Source: a bacterium
Lineage (GTDB): Bacteria > Atribacterota > Phoenicimicrobiia > Phoenicimicrobiales > Phoenicimicrobiaceae
Reading direction: 5' to 3'
Length of the DNA: 7,547 bases
Assembly (NCBI GenBank): GCA_018819665.1
Contig: JAHJOY010000051.1
Location: 1-7,547, forward strand
The translations under genes were made by a program, and so were the position numbers. Shown piece by piece: positions 1 to 6,184 of the stretch. Below the pieces are notes generated by a model. The model did no database searches. It saw only the letters and a program-made list of their open reading frames with translations, and was not told where the DNA came from. How positions within the stretch are numbered: position 1 is the first letter of the stretch; every line of letters starts with the position of its first letter.

Positions 1-1043
1 AAATTCAATTTTAGATATGTATATGCAGGCACTATTATTTCAAAATCGTGTTCACTGCCATAAGTGGCTAATGAATTAAATATCCTAAAATATAAAGTGT
101 ATGTCGCACCATGAGAAATCGAATCAACAATCCGACCTCTAAATAAATTATCTCTCAGCTCTTCTTTAATTGGACGACCTTCTCTAATAATTTTTACCTC
201 CTGAGGACGGATACAAAACCTTATTTTATTACCTTCGACAAATTCCTCCTTAAACCGCGCGGTTATAGTGTAACCTTTCCATCTTATTTTAATATTATCT
301 TCTTTTCTATTTGTTGAAATTATTCTACCATATAAAATATTGCTAATACCTAAAAAAGAGGCTACTTTAAAACTATTACAATGGTAAAATACATCTTCGC
401 GGCTACCGCTCTGTTCTGCACATCCATTGATTAACACTATTACCTTCTCCCCAAGCGTAAATGCTTCTTCAAGGTCATGCGTAATATGAACCGTTGTCTT
501 ATTTGTCCTCCGGTGAAAGCGTAACATCTGAAGCCAAAGGTTCCTCTTTAAATTTGCATCCAATGAACAATAAGGTTCATCAAGAAGAAGAAAATAAGGA
601 TTAATAATAAAGGCTCTTGCTAACGCTACTCGTTGCTTTTCACCCCCACTTAAAGTGGAAGGCAAACGATGCAACAGGTGTTTTATGTTAAGGGAATCTG
701 CAACATTATTCACATCTCTTTTTATTTCATCAGCCGTAAATTTTCTCAGTCTAAGGCCAAAACTAATGTTACGATAAACATCCATAAAAGGGAAAAGAGC
801 ATAATCCTGCGGTAAATATCCTATATTCCTTTCTTCAGGTGGTATATCTGTAACTTCATGTCCATTCAAAAAAATTCTCCCTCTGTCTGGTTTCCTCAAT
901 CCTGCTATACATTCCATAAGAAGGGTTTTGCCTGCACCAGATGGGCCTAAGAGGATACAATATTGGCCATCCTCTACACTAAAATTTATATTCTTTAGTC
1001 TAAAATTTCCCAAATTTAAACATAAATTCTCTACTTTTATCAC
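1..1043 (-). CDS. modC: Molybdate/tungstate-type ABC transporter ATP-binding protein (3' end beyond window)
   Basis: Cytoplasmic ATPase that powers oxyanion import with the adjacent permease. An open frame of 347 codons runs from a GTG at 1043 off the left edge, so the C-terminus is missing. Visible motifs in order: Walker A GPSGAGKT (33-40), Q-loop Q79, signature LSGGE (131-135), Walker B LLLDE (152-156), H-loop H189, then a TOBE-like C-terminal part from about residue 280. The D-loop region reads DEPYCSLD, where relatives usually have DEPLSALD. The GTG overlaps the permease stop as GTGA and has AAGGAG 9 nt upstream, so the two are probably translationally coupled. By family the protein belongs to the ModC/WtpC/CysA-like group. 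The molybdate or tungstate assignment rests mainly on the partners and the cofactor genes nearby; sulfate-type relatives are not excluded by this gene alone. Near the edge the sequence resembles the family C-terminus, so probably only a few residues are missing. Confidence 0.9.
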   Translation of the reverse strand, partial: MIKVENLCLNLGNFRLKNINFSVEDGQYCILLGPSGAGKTLLMECIAGLRKPDRGRIFLNGHEVTDIPPEERNIGYLPQDYALFPFMDVYRNISFGLRLRKFTADEIKRDVNNVADSLNIKHLLHRLPSTLSGGEKQRVALARAFIINPYFLLLDEPYCSLDANLKRNLWLQMLRFHRRTNKTTVHITHDLEEAFTLGEKVIVLINGCAEQSGSREDVFYHCNSFKVASFLGISNILYGRIISTNRKEDNIKIRWKGYTITARFKEEFVEGNKIRFCIRPQEVKIIREGRPIKEELRDNLFRGRIVDSISHGATYTLYFRIFNSLATYGSEHDFEIIVPAYTYLKLN

Positions 1044-1840
1044 AGCAATATTCTCCTTATAATACAACGAAAAGCCAAAAGAACAACTACCCCTAATCCC
1101 AAGAGTATCAGTATAACAGCCAACGCTTGATAAACATCTGCCTTTGCAAAACTCAAAAATATAGCGATAGGAAGAGTCTCGGTTTTCATTGTACTCGCCC
1201 CTGCTAACATAAGTGTTGCCCCAAACTCACTAATTGCTCTCGACCAAGTTAGAATAAATGCTGCAATGATACCACTCTTCGCCATCGGAAGGGTAATATT
1301 AAAGAATGCGTTAATCTTATTTGCGCCAAGAGTACGAGCTACATCCTCACATCTAATATTAATACCATCAAAAGTCGACTTTAAAAGCCGCACAGCAAGA
1401 GCAAAGACCACAACAACCTGGGCAAATACAATGCCTCTCACCTCAAAGGTAAAGCGCATAATATTATCCTCAATAAATTTACCCAATGCAGTATTATTAA
1501 AAAAGATCAATAGTACTGCACCTGTGGCAACAGGTGATAGAATAACAGGTATATCAATCAGAGTATCAATTATATCTTTCCCCCAAAAATTTAATCTCGA
1601 CAGAGCAAATGCCGTTGGAATAGCCATCATCATCGAAATACCTGTTGCCACTGTAGCAGTTATCAAACTTAATCTCATAGAAAATAAAACTTCATTCGAA
1701 AAAAATACACCAGAAAATCTCTTCCAATGGATATAATCAATAACTGAAAACAACAATAGCCCTATAAATAGTATAACTACTACCAGGGTAGAAATAATTG
1801 CCATATTAAATAAAGTGTTACTATTTATCTTTCTCTGCAT
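1040..1840 (-). CDS. modB: Molybdate/tungstate ABC transporter permease (ModB/WtpB type)
   Basis: Inner-membrane channel subunit of the oxyanion importer, 266 residues, a normal length for ModB-like proteins. Hydrophobic segments lie near residues 12-34, 53-78, 92-113, 136-152, 188-204 and 236-258. The cytoplasmic EAA-type loop that contacts the ATPase is visible at 165-185 (EDVARTLGAN ... TLP). RAISEFGATLMLAG at 201-214 is the hallmark stretch of ModB and WtpB permeases. TETLP at 220-224 also fits those two families better than TupB. The start at 1840 lies 4 nt after the binding-protein stop, with an AGGA ribosome site inside the end of that gene. Its own stop overlaps the ATPase start by 4 nt, so the three genes form one operon. 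Membrane spans are judged by eye. Molybdate versus tungstate cannot be told from the sequence. Confidence 0.9.
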   Translation of the reverse strand: MQRKINSNTLFNMAIISTLVVVILFIGLLLFSVIDYIHWKRFSGVFFSNEVLFSMRLSLITATVATGISMMMAIPTAFALSRLNFWGKDIIDTLIDIPVILSPVATGAVLLIFFNNTALGKFIEDNIMRFTFEVRGIVFAQVVVVFALAVRLLKSTFDGINIRCEDVARTLGANKINAFFNITLPMAKSGIIAAFILTWSRAISEFGATLMLAGASTMKTETLPIAIFLSFAKADVYQALAVILILLGLGVVVLLAFRCIIRRILL

Positions 1841-1844
1841 ATTT

Positions 1845-2708
1845 TTATTTTCCTACAGGAGATACATAATCAGCAGGTAATTTATATTCTCCACCAATAG
1901 AGGCCCCTGGAGCAAATTTTCGAGCCGCTTTCTCAGTTGAAAGATAGCCCCATTTAGTAAAGATTTGTTGCCCTTTGGGGCACTTTAAAAACTCAATAAA
2001 TTGTTTTGCTTCTTTAGGATGTTCACTAAAAGTAGAAATTGCTGCCGGAATATAGGCCAGTCGAGGCATTTGGTCAGGTTTTAAAAATATCACATCAGTT
2101 GTTTCGGGATTCCATTTTGCAAATACTCTCCATCCCATGATAGCATCGACAGCTTTCATAGGAATAAGAGCTGCAGTCCTACTACAACTACCACCGAGTG
2201 TAACGATATTCCTTTTTACATCATTAAGAATTCCTTCTTTTTCTAAAATTTCATAAGCATATAAGCCTACACATACAGATTCTGGATCACCAATGGCAAC
2301 ACGGAGACCCTCTTTCGATAGGTCACAAAGCCCCCGAATATTTTTCGGATTTCCCTTCTGTACAAGTATCGCCGGAACCAGATATGCAATTATCTCTACA
2401 TTCTGATGAACATCTACAACACCATCGTTCACTGCTTTAACCATGTAATCAGGAGACCCAGGGATATAGATATCACCTCTCTTGCTCATTTTCATCTGTG
2501 ATAACATTTCGCCCGAACCAGAAAAATATAGAACTACTCTTATTCCACTTTTTTCTTCAAATAGCTTTGCACACTCTTCCATTGCCGGTTTTGAAGCAGA
2601 ACCACAAAAAGCCAAAATCTCTACTTTCTTTTCCTCTGCATAACTAACTATCCCCCACACAAGCATTAACCCTATTATTAACAGCAATATCAAGCTAAAT
2701 CGTTCCAT
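1845..2708 (-). CDS. modA: Molybdate/tungstate ABC transporter substrate-binding protein (ModA-like)
   Basis: Exported binding protein that captures the oxyanion and delivers it to the permease. I chose the ATG at 2708 (287 aa) over an in-frame ATG at 2741. It has a strong GGAAGGAG site 8 nt upstream, and it places a signal peptide directly at the N-terminus: MERF, then a hydrophobic core to about residue 22, with likely cleavage after SYA (24). There is no lipobox. The mature protein starts with the usual ModA-like pattern: GSASKP (36-41), an amphipathic helix ending in the SGIRV turn, SGSGEML (63-69) and a GDIYIPGS stretch (78-85) corresponding to the family's ADVFISA-type strand. The second lobe includes VGLYAYEIL (147-155) and DAIMGW (188-193). 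The gene opens the importer operon, downstream of two ModE-like palindromes. The family is fairly divergent from E. coli ModA, so molybdate versus tungstate is open. Confidence 0.85.
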   Translation of the reverse strand: MERFSLILLLIIGLMLVWGIVSYAEEKKVEILAFCGSASKPAMEECAKLFEEKSGIRVVLYFSGSGEMLSQMKMSKRGDIYIPGSPDYMVKAVNDGVVDVHQNVEIIAYLVPAILVQKGNPKNIRGLCDLSKEGLRVAIGDPESVCVGLYAYEILEKEGILNDVKRNIVTLGGSCSRTAALIPMKAVDAIMGWRVFAKWNPETTDVIFLKPDQMPRLAYIPAAISTFSEHPKEAKQFIEFLKCPKGQQIFTKWGYLSTEKAARKFAPGASIGGEYKLPADYVSPVGK

Positions 2709-2744
2709 TGTAACTTCTCCTTCCTTATTTCTCATTCTCATTAA

Positions 2745-2750
2745 ATTATA
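2745..2750 (-). promoter_or_regulatory. Candidate -10 box close to modA
   Basis: A perfect TATAAT lies 36 nt before the chosen modA start and would give a leader of about 30 nt carrying the GGAAGGAG site. No good -35 box is present: the best 17-nt spacing gives GTCTAC. If this is the real start, the ModE-like boxes lie over 100 bp upstream of it. It competes with the promoter at 3057-3086 as the importer promoter. Confidence 0.35.
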
Positions 2751-2761
2751 ACTTTACAAAG

Positions 2762-2808
2762 ATAAAAGTAGACACACTATTTAATACGGTAATCCTTTCT
2801 ACTTTTAT
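2762..2808 (-). repeat. 11-bp inverted repeat upstream of modA
   Basis: ATAAAAGTAGA at 2762-2772 is matched exactly by TCTACTTTTAT at 2798-2808, with a 25-nt loop. It shares the heptamer AAAGTAG/CTACTTT with the stem-loop at 2826-2854, so arms of the two can exchange partners in RNA. No T-run follows it on the minus strand, so it is not a typical intrinsic terminator. It also lies in the -35 area of the TATAAT at 2745-2750. Confidence 0.5.
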
Positions 2809-2825
2809 ATCGGATATTTGTTTAT

Positions 2826-2854
2826 AAAGTAGTTCTTCCCCAAAGAACTACTTT
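2826..2854. repeat. Perfect 12-bp stem-loop in the importer control region
   Basis: AAAGTAGTTCTT at 2826-2837 and AAGAACTACTTT at 2843-2854 pair perfectly around a 5-nt CCCCA loop. On the minus strand the sequence after the stem is ATAAACAAATA, not a T-run. On the plus strand it is CTTAATCTT, only weakly T-rich. It could be an end-of-transcript stem for the yqe operon, a leader element of the importer mRNA, or a protein site. The stem is directly visible; its role is not. Confidence 0.6.
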
Positions 2855-2866
2855 CTTAATCTTAAA

Positions 2867-2894
2867 ACCGTTATACTTATTTACGTATAACGGT
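2867..2894. promoter_or_regulatory. ModE-like molybdate-responsive operator, copy 1
   Basis: A perfect palindrome with 10-bp arms ACCGTTATAC and GTATAACGGT around an 8-nt spacer. Its core is CGTTAT-N12-ATAACG (2869-2892). As I recall it, the ModE site of the E. coli mod operon has the same half-sites and the same 12-nt spacing. A short GATAT-A6-ATATC palindrome abuts it at 2895-2910. It lies about 160 bp before the modA start, downstream of yqeB. No ModE-type regulator gene is in the window, so the regulator is inferred from site and context only. Confidence 0.6.
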
Positions 2895-2960
2895 GATATA
2901 AAAAAATATCCTACCCCCTTCCTAAAAGTAAAAAAGATAAGAGAGATTCTCCAAAATAGA

Positions 2961-2984
2961 CGTTATGCTTATATAAATATAACG
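2961..2984. promoter_or_regulatory. ModE-like molybdate-responsive operator, copy 2
   Basis: CGTTAT at 2961-2966 and ATAACG at 2979-2984 with a 12-nt spacer, the same half-sites and spacing as copy 1, and its core begins 92 bp further upstream of modA. The inner bases are less symmetrical than in copy 1. Two sites of the same architecture in front of a molybdate/tungstate importer make chance unlikely. Confidence 0.58.
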
Positions 2985-3056
2985 GAGTGTAAAAAAAATA
3001 CCCTTCTATTAGGATTCATAAAATGTTAAGACTTTAGAATGAACACTCTTTGTAAA

Positions 3057-3086
3057 AGTATACAATATTACTTTAGTATTTTTCAA
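3057..3086 (-). promoter_or_regulatory. Candidate sigma-70 promoter for the importer operon
   Basis: On the minus strand TTGAAA (3086-3081), an 18-nt spacer and TATACT (3062-3057) make a reasonable promoter just after yqeB. Transcription from about 3050 would run through both ModE-like boxes and both stem-loops, giving a leader of about 340 nt before modA. A regulator bound at 2961-2984 would then act as a roadblock rather than by covering the promoter. In DNA this AT-rich, such matches also arise by chance. Confidence 0.4.
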
Positions 3087-3125
3087 GATTAATTAAGCTT
3101 TTATAAACAAAATAATTTTTCCTGA

Positions 3126-3923
3126 TTATTTTTTATTTAAATAAGTACAGATTGCCTCTAAAACCGCTCCCCCTAACGAACGGGCTTTATCAGAAACGGT
3201 AAAACAGTATTCTCTTATCCCTCGGGGGTCGATATCTCCTACCTTCATCCCTTTAGTCACCCAACTTTTAGGATAAATTAATCCTCGCAGAACGCCAGAT
3301 ATTTCTGCTTTTAAAGGAACTCCCCCTACTTCTGCAATTATCTCTCCTGCCTTAACCAAATCTCCTATTTTATGCAAAGGCACAATTTTACCTTCAGCTG
3401 GAGCTCGCAATAACCTTCTCTTCGATTCTCCTCCCACTTCTCCGGGCACACCTGTATCTGGTGCTGCTTGCCCCTGATAGCAAACCCGTCCCAGGTTATG
3501 TCCTCTCTTGGTTTCTACTACCACATCAACATCCTCTCCTGCGGTGAAACCCGGTCCTAAGCCAATAACCAAAGGTGCCTGGTCTATCCTGGTCCCTAAA
3601 TTACGTTTAGCTAAAATAGCATCTACTAAGACGGTGGGAGAAAGTTTTTCAATGCAACTTCCTTCCTGGTCTATTAAAACCGCAATTTTCCTTTTTTTGA
3701 TAATGTCTTCCGCTTTTTCCCAGGAAGGAATCAAAACAGCTTCTACCTCTTCTACAATAACCTTGCCCTCATAAATAGCCCGGGCAAAAGAAACAGGAAG
3801 ACGGATAACAGTGGGATGGTCTATTTCTAAAACTATCACAGAAAACCCTGCTCGAAAAAGTCTTACGGCCACACCGGTGGCCAGGTCTCCTCCACCTCGA
3901 ATAATTACTAATATATTATTCAC
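3126..3923 (-). CDS. yqeB: Selenium-dependent molybdenum hydroxylase system protein, YqeB (EF2563) family
   Basis: Accessory protein of selenium-dependent molybdenum hydroxylases; in genome surveys YqeB and YqeC accompany SelD in species using selenium as a labile cofactor of these enzymes. Its biochemical step is not established. At 265 aa it is of usual length. It opens with a Rossmann-like RGGGDLATG (9-17), followed by the family's P-x-x-IR...VSFA stretch (37-47). The middle carries GLGPGFTAG (121-129) and DVDVVVETKRGHNLGRV (131-147). Residues about 170-215 look like a lipoyl/biotinyl-type sandwich (LRAPAEGKI, then GDLVKAGEIIAEV), and the end has the conserved DIDPR (230-234) and SDKAR...GGAVLEAI (244-258). 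The start is a GTG 5 nt after mocA, with an AAGGAAGGA site inside mocA. It is the last gene of the yqeC-mocA-yqeB operon. Confidence 0.92.
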   Translation of the reverse strand: MNNILVIIRGGGDLATGVAVRLFRAGFSVIVLEIDHPTVIRLPVSFARAIYEGKVIVEEVEAVLIPSWEKAEDIIKKRKIAVLIDQEGSCIEKLSPTVLVDAILAKRNLGTRIDQAPLVIGLGPGFTAGEDVDVVVETKRGHNLGRVCYQGQAAPDTGVPGEVGGESKRRLLRAPAEGKIVPLHKIGDLVKAGEIIAEVGGVPLKAEISGVLRGLIYPKSWVTKGMKVGDIDPRGIREYCFTVSDKARSLGGAVLEAICTYLNKK

Positions 3924-3928
3924 TTTAT

Positions 3929-4543
3929 TTAAATCCTTCCTTTTCTATGAAAAGAATTAAAAATACTTTTTATTTTCTCATAATCTTCTTCTCGATCAAC
4001 ATCTAATAATACGGATTCATTTGATAGTTTAACCCGTTTTATATTCTCGGGATGAGCCTTAATTAAAACTCTGCCCCCTATGTCCCCAGTAAGACCCATT
4101 AATTCTTCTTTCCAATAACCATCAAAAAGTACAGGGTTTCCCTGTTTATCCTTATAAAAAGGAACTACTATCTCTTTTTTACCCGGAGTAAAAGCTAGAA
4201 GCATTTTATATAATATAGAAGGATTAATTAAAGGCTGGTCGCCTAAAAGTACAAAAAACCCTTCTAGCTCCTCGGAAGATATTTGGTGCAGTGCTTTTCG
4301 GATTGAACTGCTCATCCCAGATTTATATTCGGGATTAAGCACAATCTCCGCTCCCCAGTTCTTTCCTATATCAATAATTTCTTTATCTTCAGGGCGAACC
4401 ACCAAAAGAAATTTGTCTAAAGGAGCTAACTTTGCTGCCTGTAATACCCATTCTATCAGTTTCTTATCACCCAAAGGAAGAGTTAATTTTACTTTTCCCA
4501 TTCTTTTGCTTTCCCCTGCAGCTAAAATGATTCCCCAAATCAT
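3929..4543 (-). CDS. mocA: Molybdenum cofactor cytidylyltransferase, MocA/YgfJ family
   Basis: Transfers CMP from CTP to molybdopterin-molybdenum cofactor, giving the cytosine dinucleotide form used by xanthine-dehydrogenase-type hydroxylases; cytoplasmic. It is a 204-residue single-domain GT-A type nucleotidyltransferase of normal length. The nucleotide-binding signature LAAGESKRMGKVK is at 7-19, GMSSSIRKAL at 76-85, the GDQP metal/substrate loop at 101-104, GNPVLF at 135-140, DIGGR at 154-158 and DVD at 181-183. GMSSS and GNPVLF separate MocA from GTP-using MobA. The ATG overlaps the yqeC stop as ATGA, with AGAGGAG 8 nt upstream, so it is coupled to yqeC. Association with yqeB and yqeC suggests that it serves selenium-dependent hydroxylases. 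The hydroxylase structural genes are not in this window. Confidence 0.9.
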   Translation of the reverse strand: MIWGIILAAGESKRMGKVKLTLPLGDKKLIEWVLQAAKLAPLDKFLLVVRPEDKEIIDIGKNWGAEIVLNPEYKSGMSSSIRKALHQISSEELEGFFVLLGDQPLINPSILYKMLLAFTPGKKEIVVPFYKDKQGNPVLFDGYWKEELMGLTGDIGGRVLIKAHPENIKRVKLSNESVLLDVDREEDYEKIKSIFNSFHRKGRI

Positions 4544-5349
4544 AATGTTTTCTCCTCTTTTATTAACTCAGCCACTACTTCATCCTGGTTAGCAGCTCCC
4601 ATAATTATACCACTAATTCTCCGGTGACAAATTCTTAGAACCTGAAAAGCCAATTCTTCAGCCTTTTTTTGGTCTTTAGAATCTTCCACTTTATTAATAA
4701 AAAGATGACGGCGGCAACCCGGAGGGGCTCCTTTAAACAAACCTTCAGGATGGCAGATTAAAAGAGATAAGGCTTCTATCCCAATCTTTTCTCCTAAGTT
4801 TAATCCGGTTAGCCGGGAGAAAATTTGAGAACGAAAAACATTTTCTTCCTGCAAAGAAAGACCCAGGGCATCTATGCCAATCACTCCGACTAAATCTGTA
4901 GTCGATAAAGGAATTACCGGCTCATGAAAAGCCGGAGCTTTTACCGGCCTCCCCGCTGCCCCATCGGCTTCTACTAAAAAATAATCTGCTAATTTATCCT
5001 CCCACCATTTATCCAACCAATCAGGTGGCGGCCCGGATACTTTTTCTTCTCCACTATCCTCTATCTTCTCTCCTATAACTGCTAATCTTCCGACTTTACT
5101 TTCAACAGAAAAGTATTTTTTAATATATTTCCGAATAGTCTCTTCATCGTGGCCTTCAACTAATTTGCCCTTTTTTATAAAAGGAGCTAACTGCCAGGCA
5201 AACATTTTGGTAGTGGTAGTTAGAATTATTCGTTTATTTTTAAGAAGCAGTTCTTCAGCTAATCGACTAAAAAGAGTACTCTTCCCTCCTGCACCTACCA
5301 GAGATATAAAAGTTCTTTTTTCTAAACCTAAAGCCTCACAAATTTGCAC
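4540..5349 (-). CDS. yqeC: Selenium cofactor / molybdenum hydroxylase maturation protein YqeC
   Basis: P-loop protein of the selenium-dependent molybdenum hydroxylase system; its exact reaction is unknown. I place the start at GTG 5349 (269 aa), not at GTG 5388. GGAG lies 10 nt before 5349, no ribosome site precedes 5388, and the resulting N-terminus (QICEALGLEKRTFISLVGAGGKST) has the spacing usual for YqeC, with a short helix before the P-loop. Motifs: Walker A GAGGKST (19-25), TTTTKM (44-49), VEADGAAGRP (126-135) and a G4-like NKVE (219-222). The stop overlaps mocA by 4 nt. The gap to abiEii is only 64 bp, with no clear terminator and only weak promoter-like sequence, so read-through from the abiE module is possible. 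Confidence 0.9.
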   Translation of the reverse strand: MQICEALGLEKRTFISLVGAGGKSTLFSRLAEELLLKNKRIILTTTTKMFAWQLAPFIKKGKLVEGHDEETIRKYIKKYFSVESKVGRLAVIGEKIEDSGEEKVSGPPPDWLDKWWEDKLADYFLVEADGAAGRPVKAPAFHEPVIPLSTTDLVGVIGIDALGLSLQEENVFRSQIFSRLTGLNLGEKIGIEALSLLICHPEGLFKGAPPGCRRHLFINKVEDSKDQKKAEELAFQVLRICHRRISGIIMGAANQDEVVAELIKEEKTL

Positions 5350-5413
5350 CTGTTTTGTTCTCCACAAACATAAAATTATTAGAAACACTTTCTTAAGGAT
5401 TAACCTTCAAAGT

Positions 5414-6184
5414 TTATCTTTTTGGCATATATTTCTCTAACTTTTCAATCAACCAGAATTTTACTTTCTCAACGGTTGTCCTTTGATTTAAGGGTAAAAA
5501 TTTAGTCAAATCTTTTTTAATTTCCTGATCTGGCATCTCCCTAATAATATTCATAATCTCTTTAGGGTCAGTTTTTTTATTATAAAAAGACATCTTTAAA
5601 TTAACCAAATCTTGGTCAATCTCTATCTTTTTACTTAATAAAAACCAGATATCAAAAAGGTCCCTTCCCTTCCCTCTAATTATTAGAGCTCTAATTTTTT
5701 CGGCTAAAATCTCTTTGGCTGCTAAATGCACCACTAAAGGATAGGGGGAAATAGGAAAAGTAGTTTCAACATAATTATTTTCAATATAAATCGGTTTTTC
5801 TCTTAAAGAAATATCTAACCTAACCGTTAAGGGAAAGCTAAAATCTGATATTTCTTGAAATATTCTCCCGGTAAAAGAATCGACAATAGACTTCTCTTGT
5901 TTGAAGGATACCGGGATTTCCCTGGAAAGATTTTTAATTGCTTTTTGAATTAAAGTATGAATCTCCTCTTCACTTAAAATACTGCTAAAATCCAGATCTT
6001 CAGAAAACCTAAAAGACCCATATAAAAACTTAATTGAAGTCCCTCCTTTAAAATAAATCTGATTACTCTTTGGTAATTCATAAAAATATTTTAAAAATAG
6101 GAGCTGGAGATATTCTCGATAGACAGAAAACGAATCTATCTTCAATTCTTTGGAAAAAATTTGTACCTGTTCTTTACTTAACAT
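5414..6184 (-). CDS. abiEii: AbiEii/AbiGii-type nucleotidyltransferase toxin
   Basis: Toxin half of an AbiE toxin-antitoxin or abortive-infection module. AbiEii proteins are nucleotidyltransferases of the DNA polymerase beta fold; characterised homologues block growth reversibly, and tRNA modification has been shown for some relatives. At 256 aa it appears full length. The four family motifs can be read: FKGGTS...SEDLDFS (45-66) with GGT and catalytic D63 and D65; VRLDIS with D124; KEILAEKIRAL (157-167); and RGKGRDLFDIW (170-180). No key residue is missing. The ATG at 6184 overlaps the abiEi stop by 11 nt, with a weak GGTG ribosome site, so translation is probably coupled to abiEi. The gene is visibly more AT-rich than the yqe genes downstream, consistent with mobile accessory DNA. 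Lone AbiEii-like proteins exist, but the partner here is clear. Confidence 0.88.
   Translation of the reverse strand: MLSKEQVQIFSKELKIDSFSVYREYLQLLFLKYFYELPKSNQIYFKGGTSIKFLYGSFRFSEDLDFSSILSEEEIHTLIQKAIKNLSREIPVSFKQEKSIVDSFTGRIFQEISDFSFPLTVRLDISLREKPIYIENNYVETTFPISPYPLVVHLAAKEILAEKIRALIIRGKGRDLFDIWFLLSKKIEIDQDLVNLKMSFYNKKTDPKEIMNIIREMPDQEIKKDLTKFLPLNQRTTVEKVKFWLIEKLEKYMPKR

Larger units (their letters stand above)
2709..3125. other. Regulatory intergenic region between yqeB and the importer operon
   Basis: This 417-bp, very AT-rich gap holds no credible gene on either strand. Reading on the minus strand toward modA it contains a possible sigma-70 promoter (3057-3086), a ModE-like palindrome (2961-2984), a second and longer palindrome (2867-2894), a 12-bp perfect stem-loop (2826-2854), an 11-bp inverted repeat (2762-2808), and a TATAAT with the modA ribosome site behind it. 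The two ModE-like boxes lie in an imperfect direct repeat of about 46 bp with a 92-bp period, and each is followed on the plus strand by a run of 7 or 8 A. I see no convincing terminator for yqeB. Confidence 0.7.

Noticed and set aside
1266..1736. Open frame of 156 codons on the plus strand
   Set aside because: It lies entirely antisense to the permease, whose membrane segments and EAA loop are clear. Its translation has no recognisable domain, and I saw no good ribosome site.
2709..2741. Longer modA starting at ATG 2741
   Set aside because: It would put 11 charged residues before the signal peptide and contains the strong ribosome site of ATG 2708 within its own coding sequence.
2991..2998. 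T8 run on the minus strand as a terminator for yqeB
   Set aside because: Only three pairs can form just before it, and there is no GC-rich stem, so it is not an intrinsic terminator by sequence.
2969..3019. 16-codon minus-strand frame across ModE-like copy 2
   Set aside because: No ribosome site, low-complexity composition from the T8 run, and it overlaps the palindrome.
2709..3125. Molybdenum-cofactor riboswitch in the gap upstream of modA
   Set aside because: The region is too AT-rich and lacks the multi-stem, GC-paired architecture of that RNA; the palindromes fit protein operators better.
3508..3774. Plus-strand open frame of 88 codons, very rich in Ser and Thr
   Set aside because: It is the complement of yqeB; the composition reflects the antisense of conserved yqeB codons. 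No independent evidence.
5350..5388. Longer yqeC starting at GTG 5388
   Set aside because: No ribosome site precedes it, and the 13 extra residues are hydrophobic and atypical for YqeC. GTG 5349 has GGAG at good spacing and the usual N-terminus.
5165..5440. Plus-strand open frame of 91 codons across the yqeC start
   Set aside because: It is antisense to the yqeC P-loop region and to the abiEii end, with no supporting motif.
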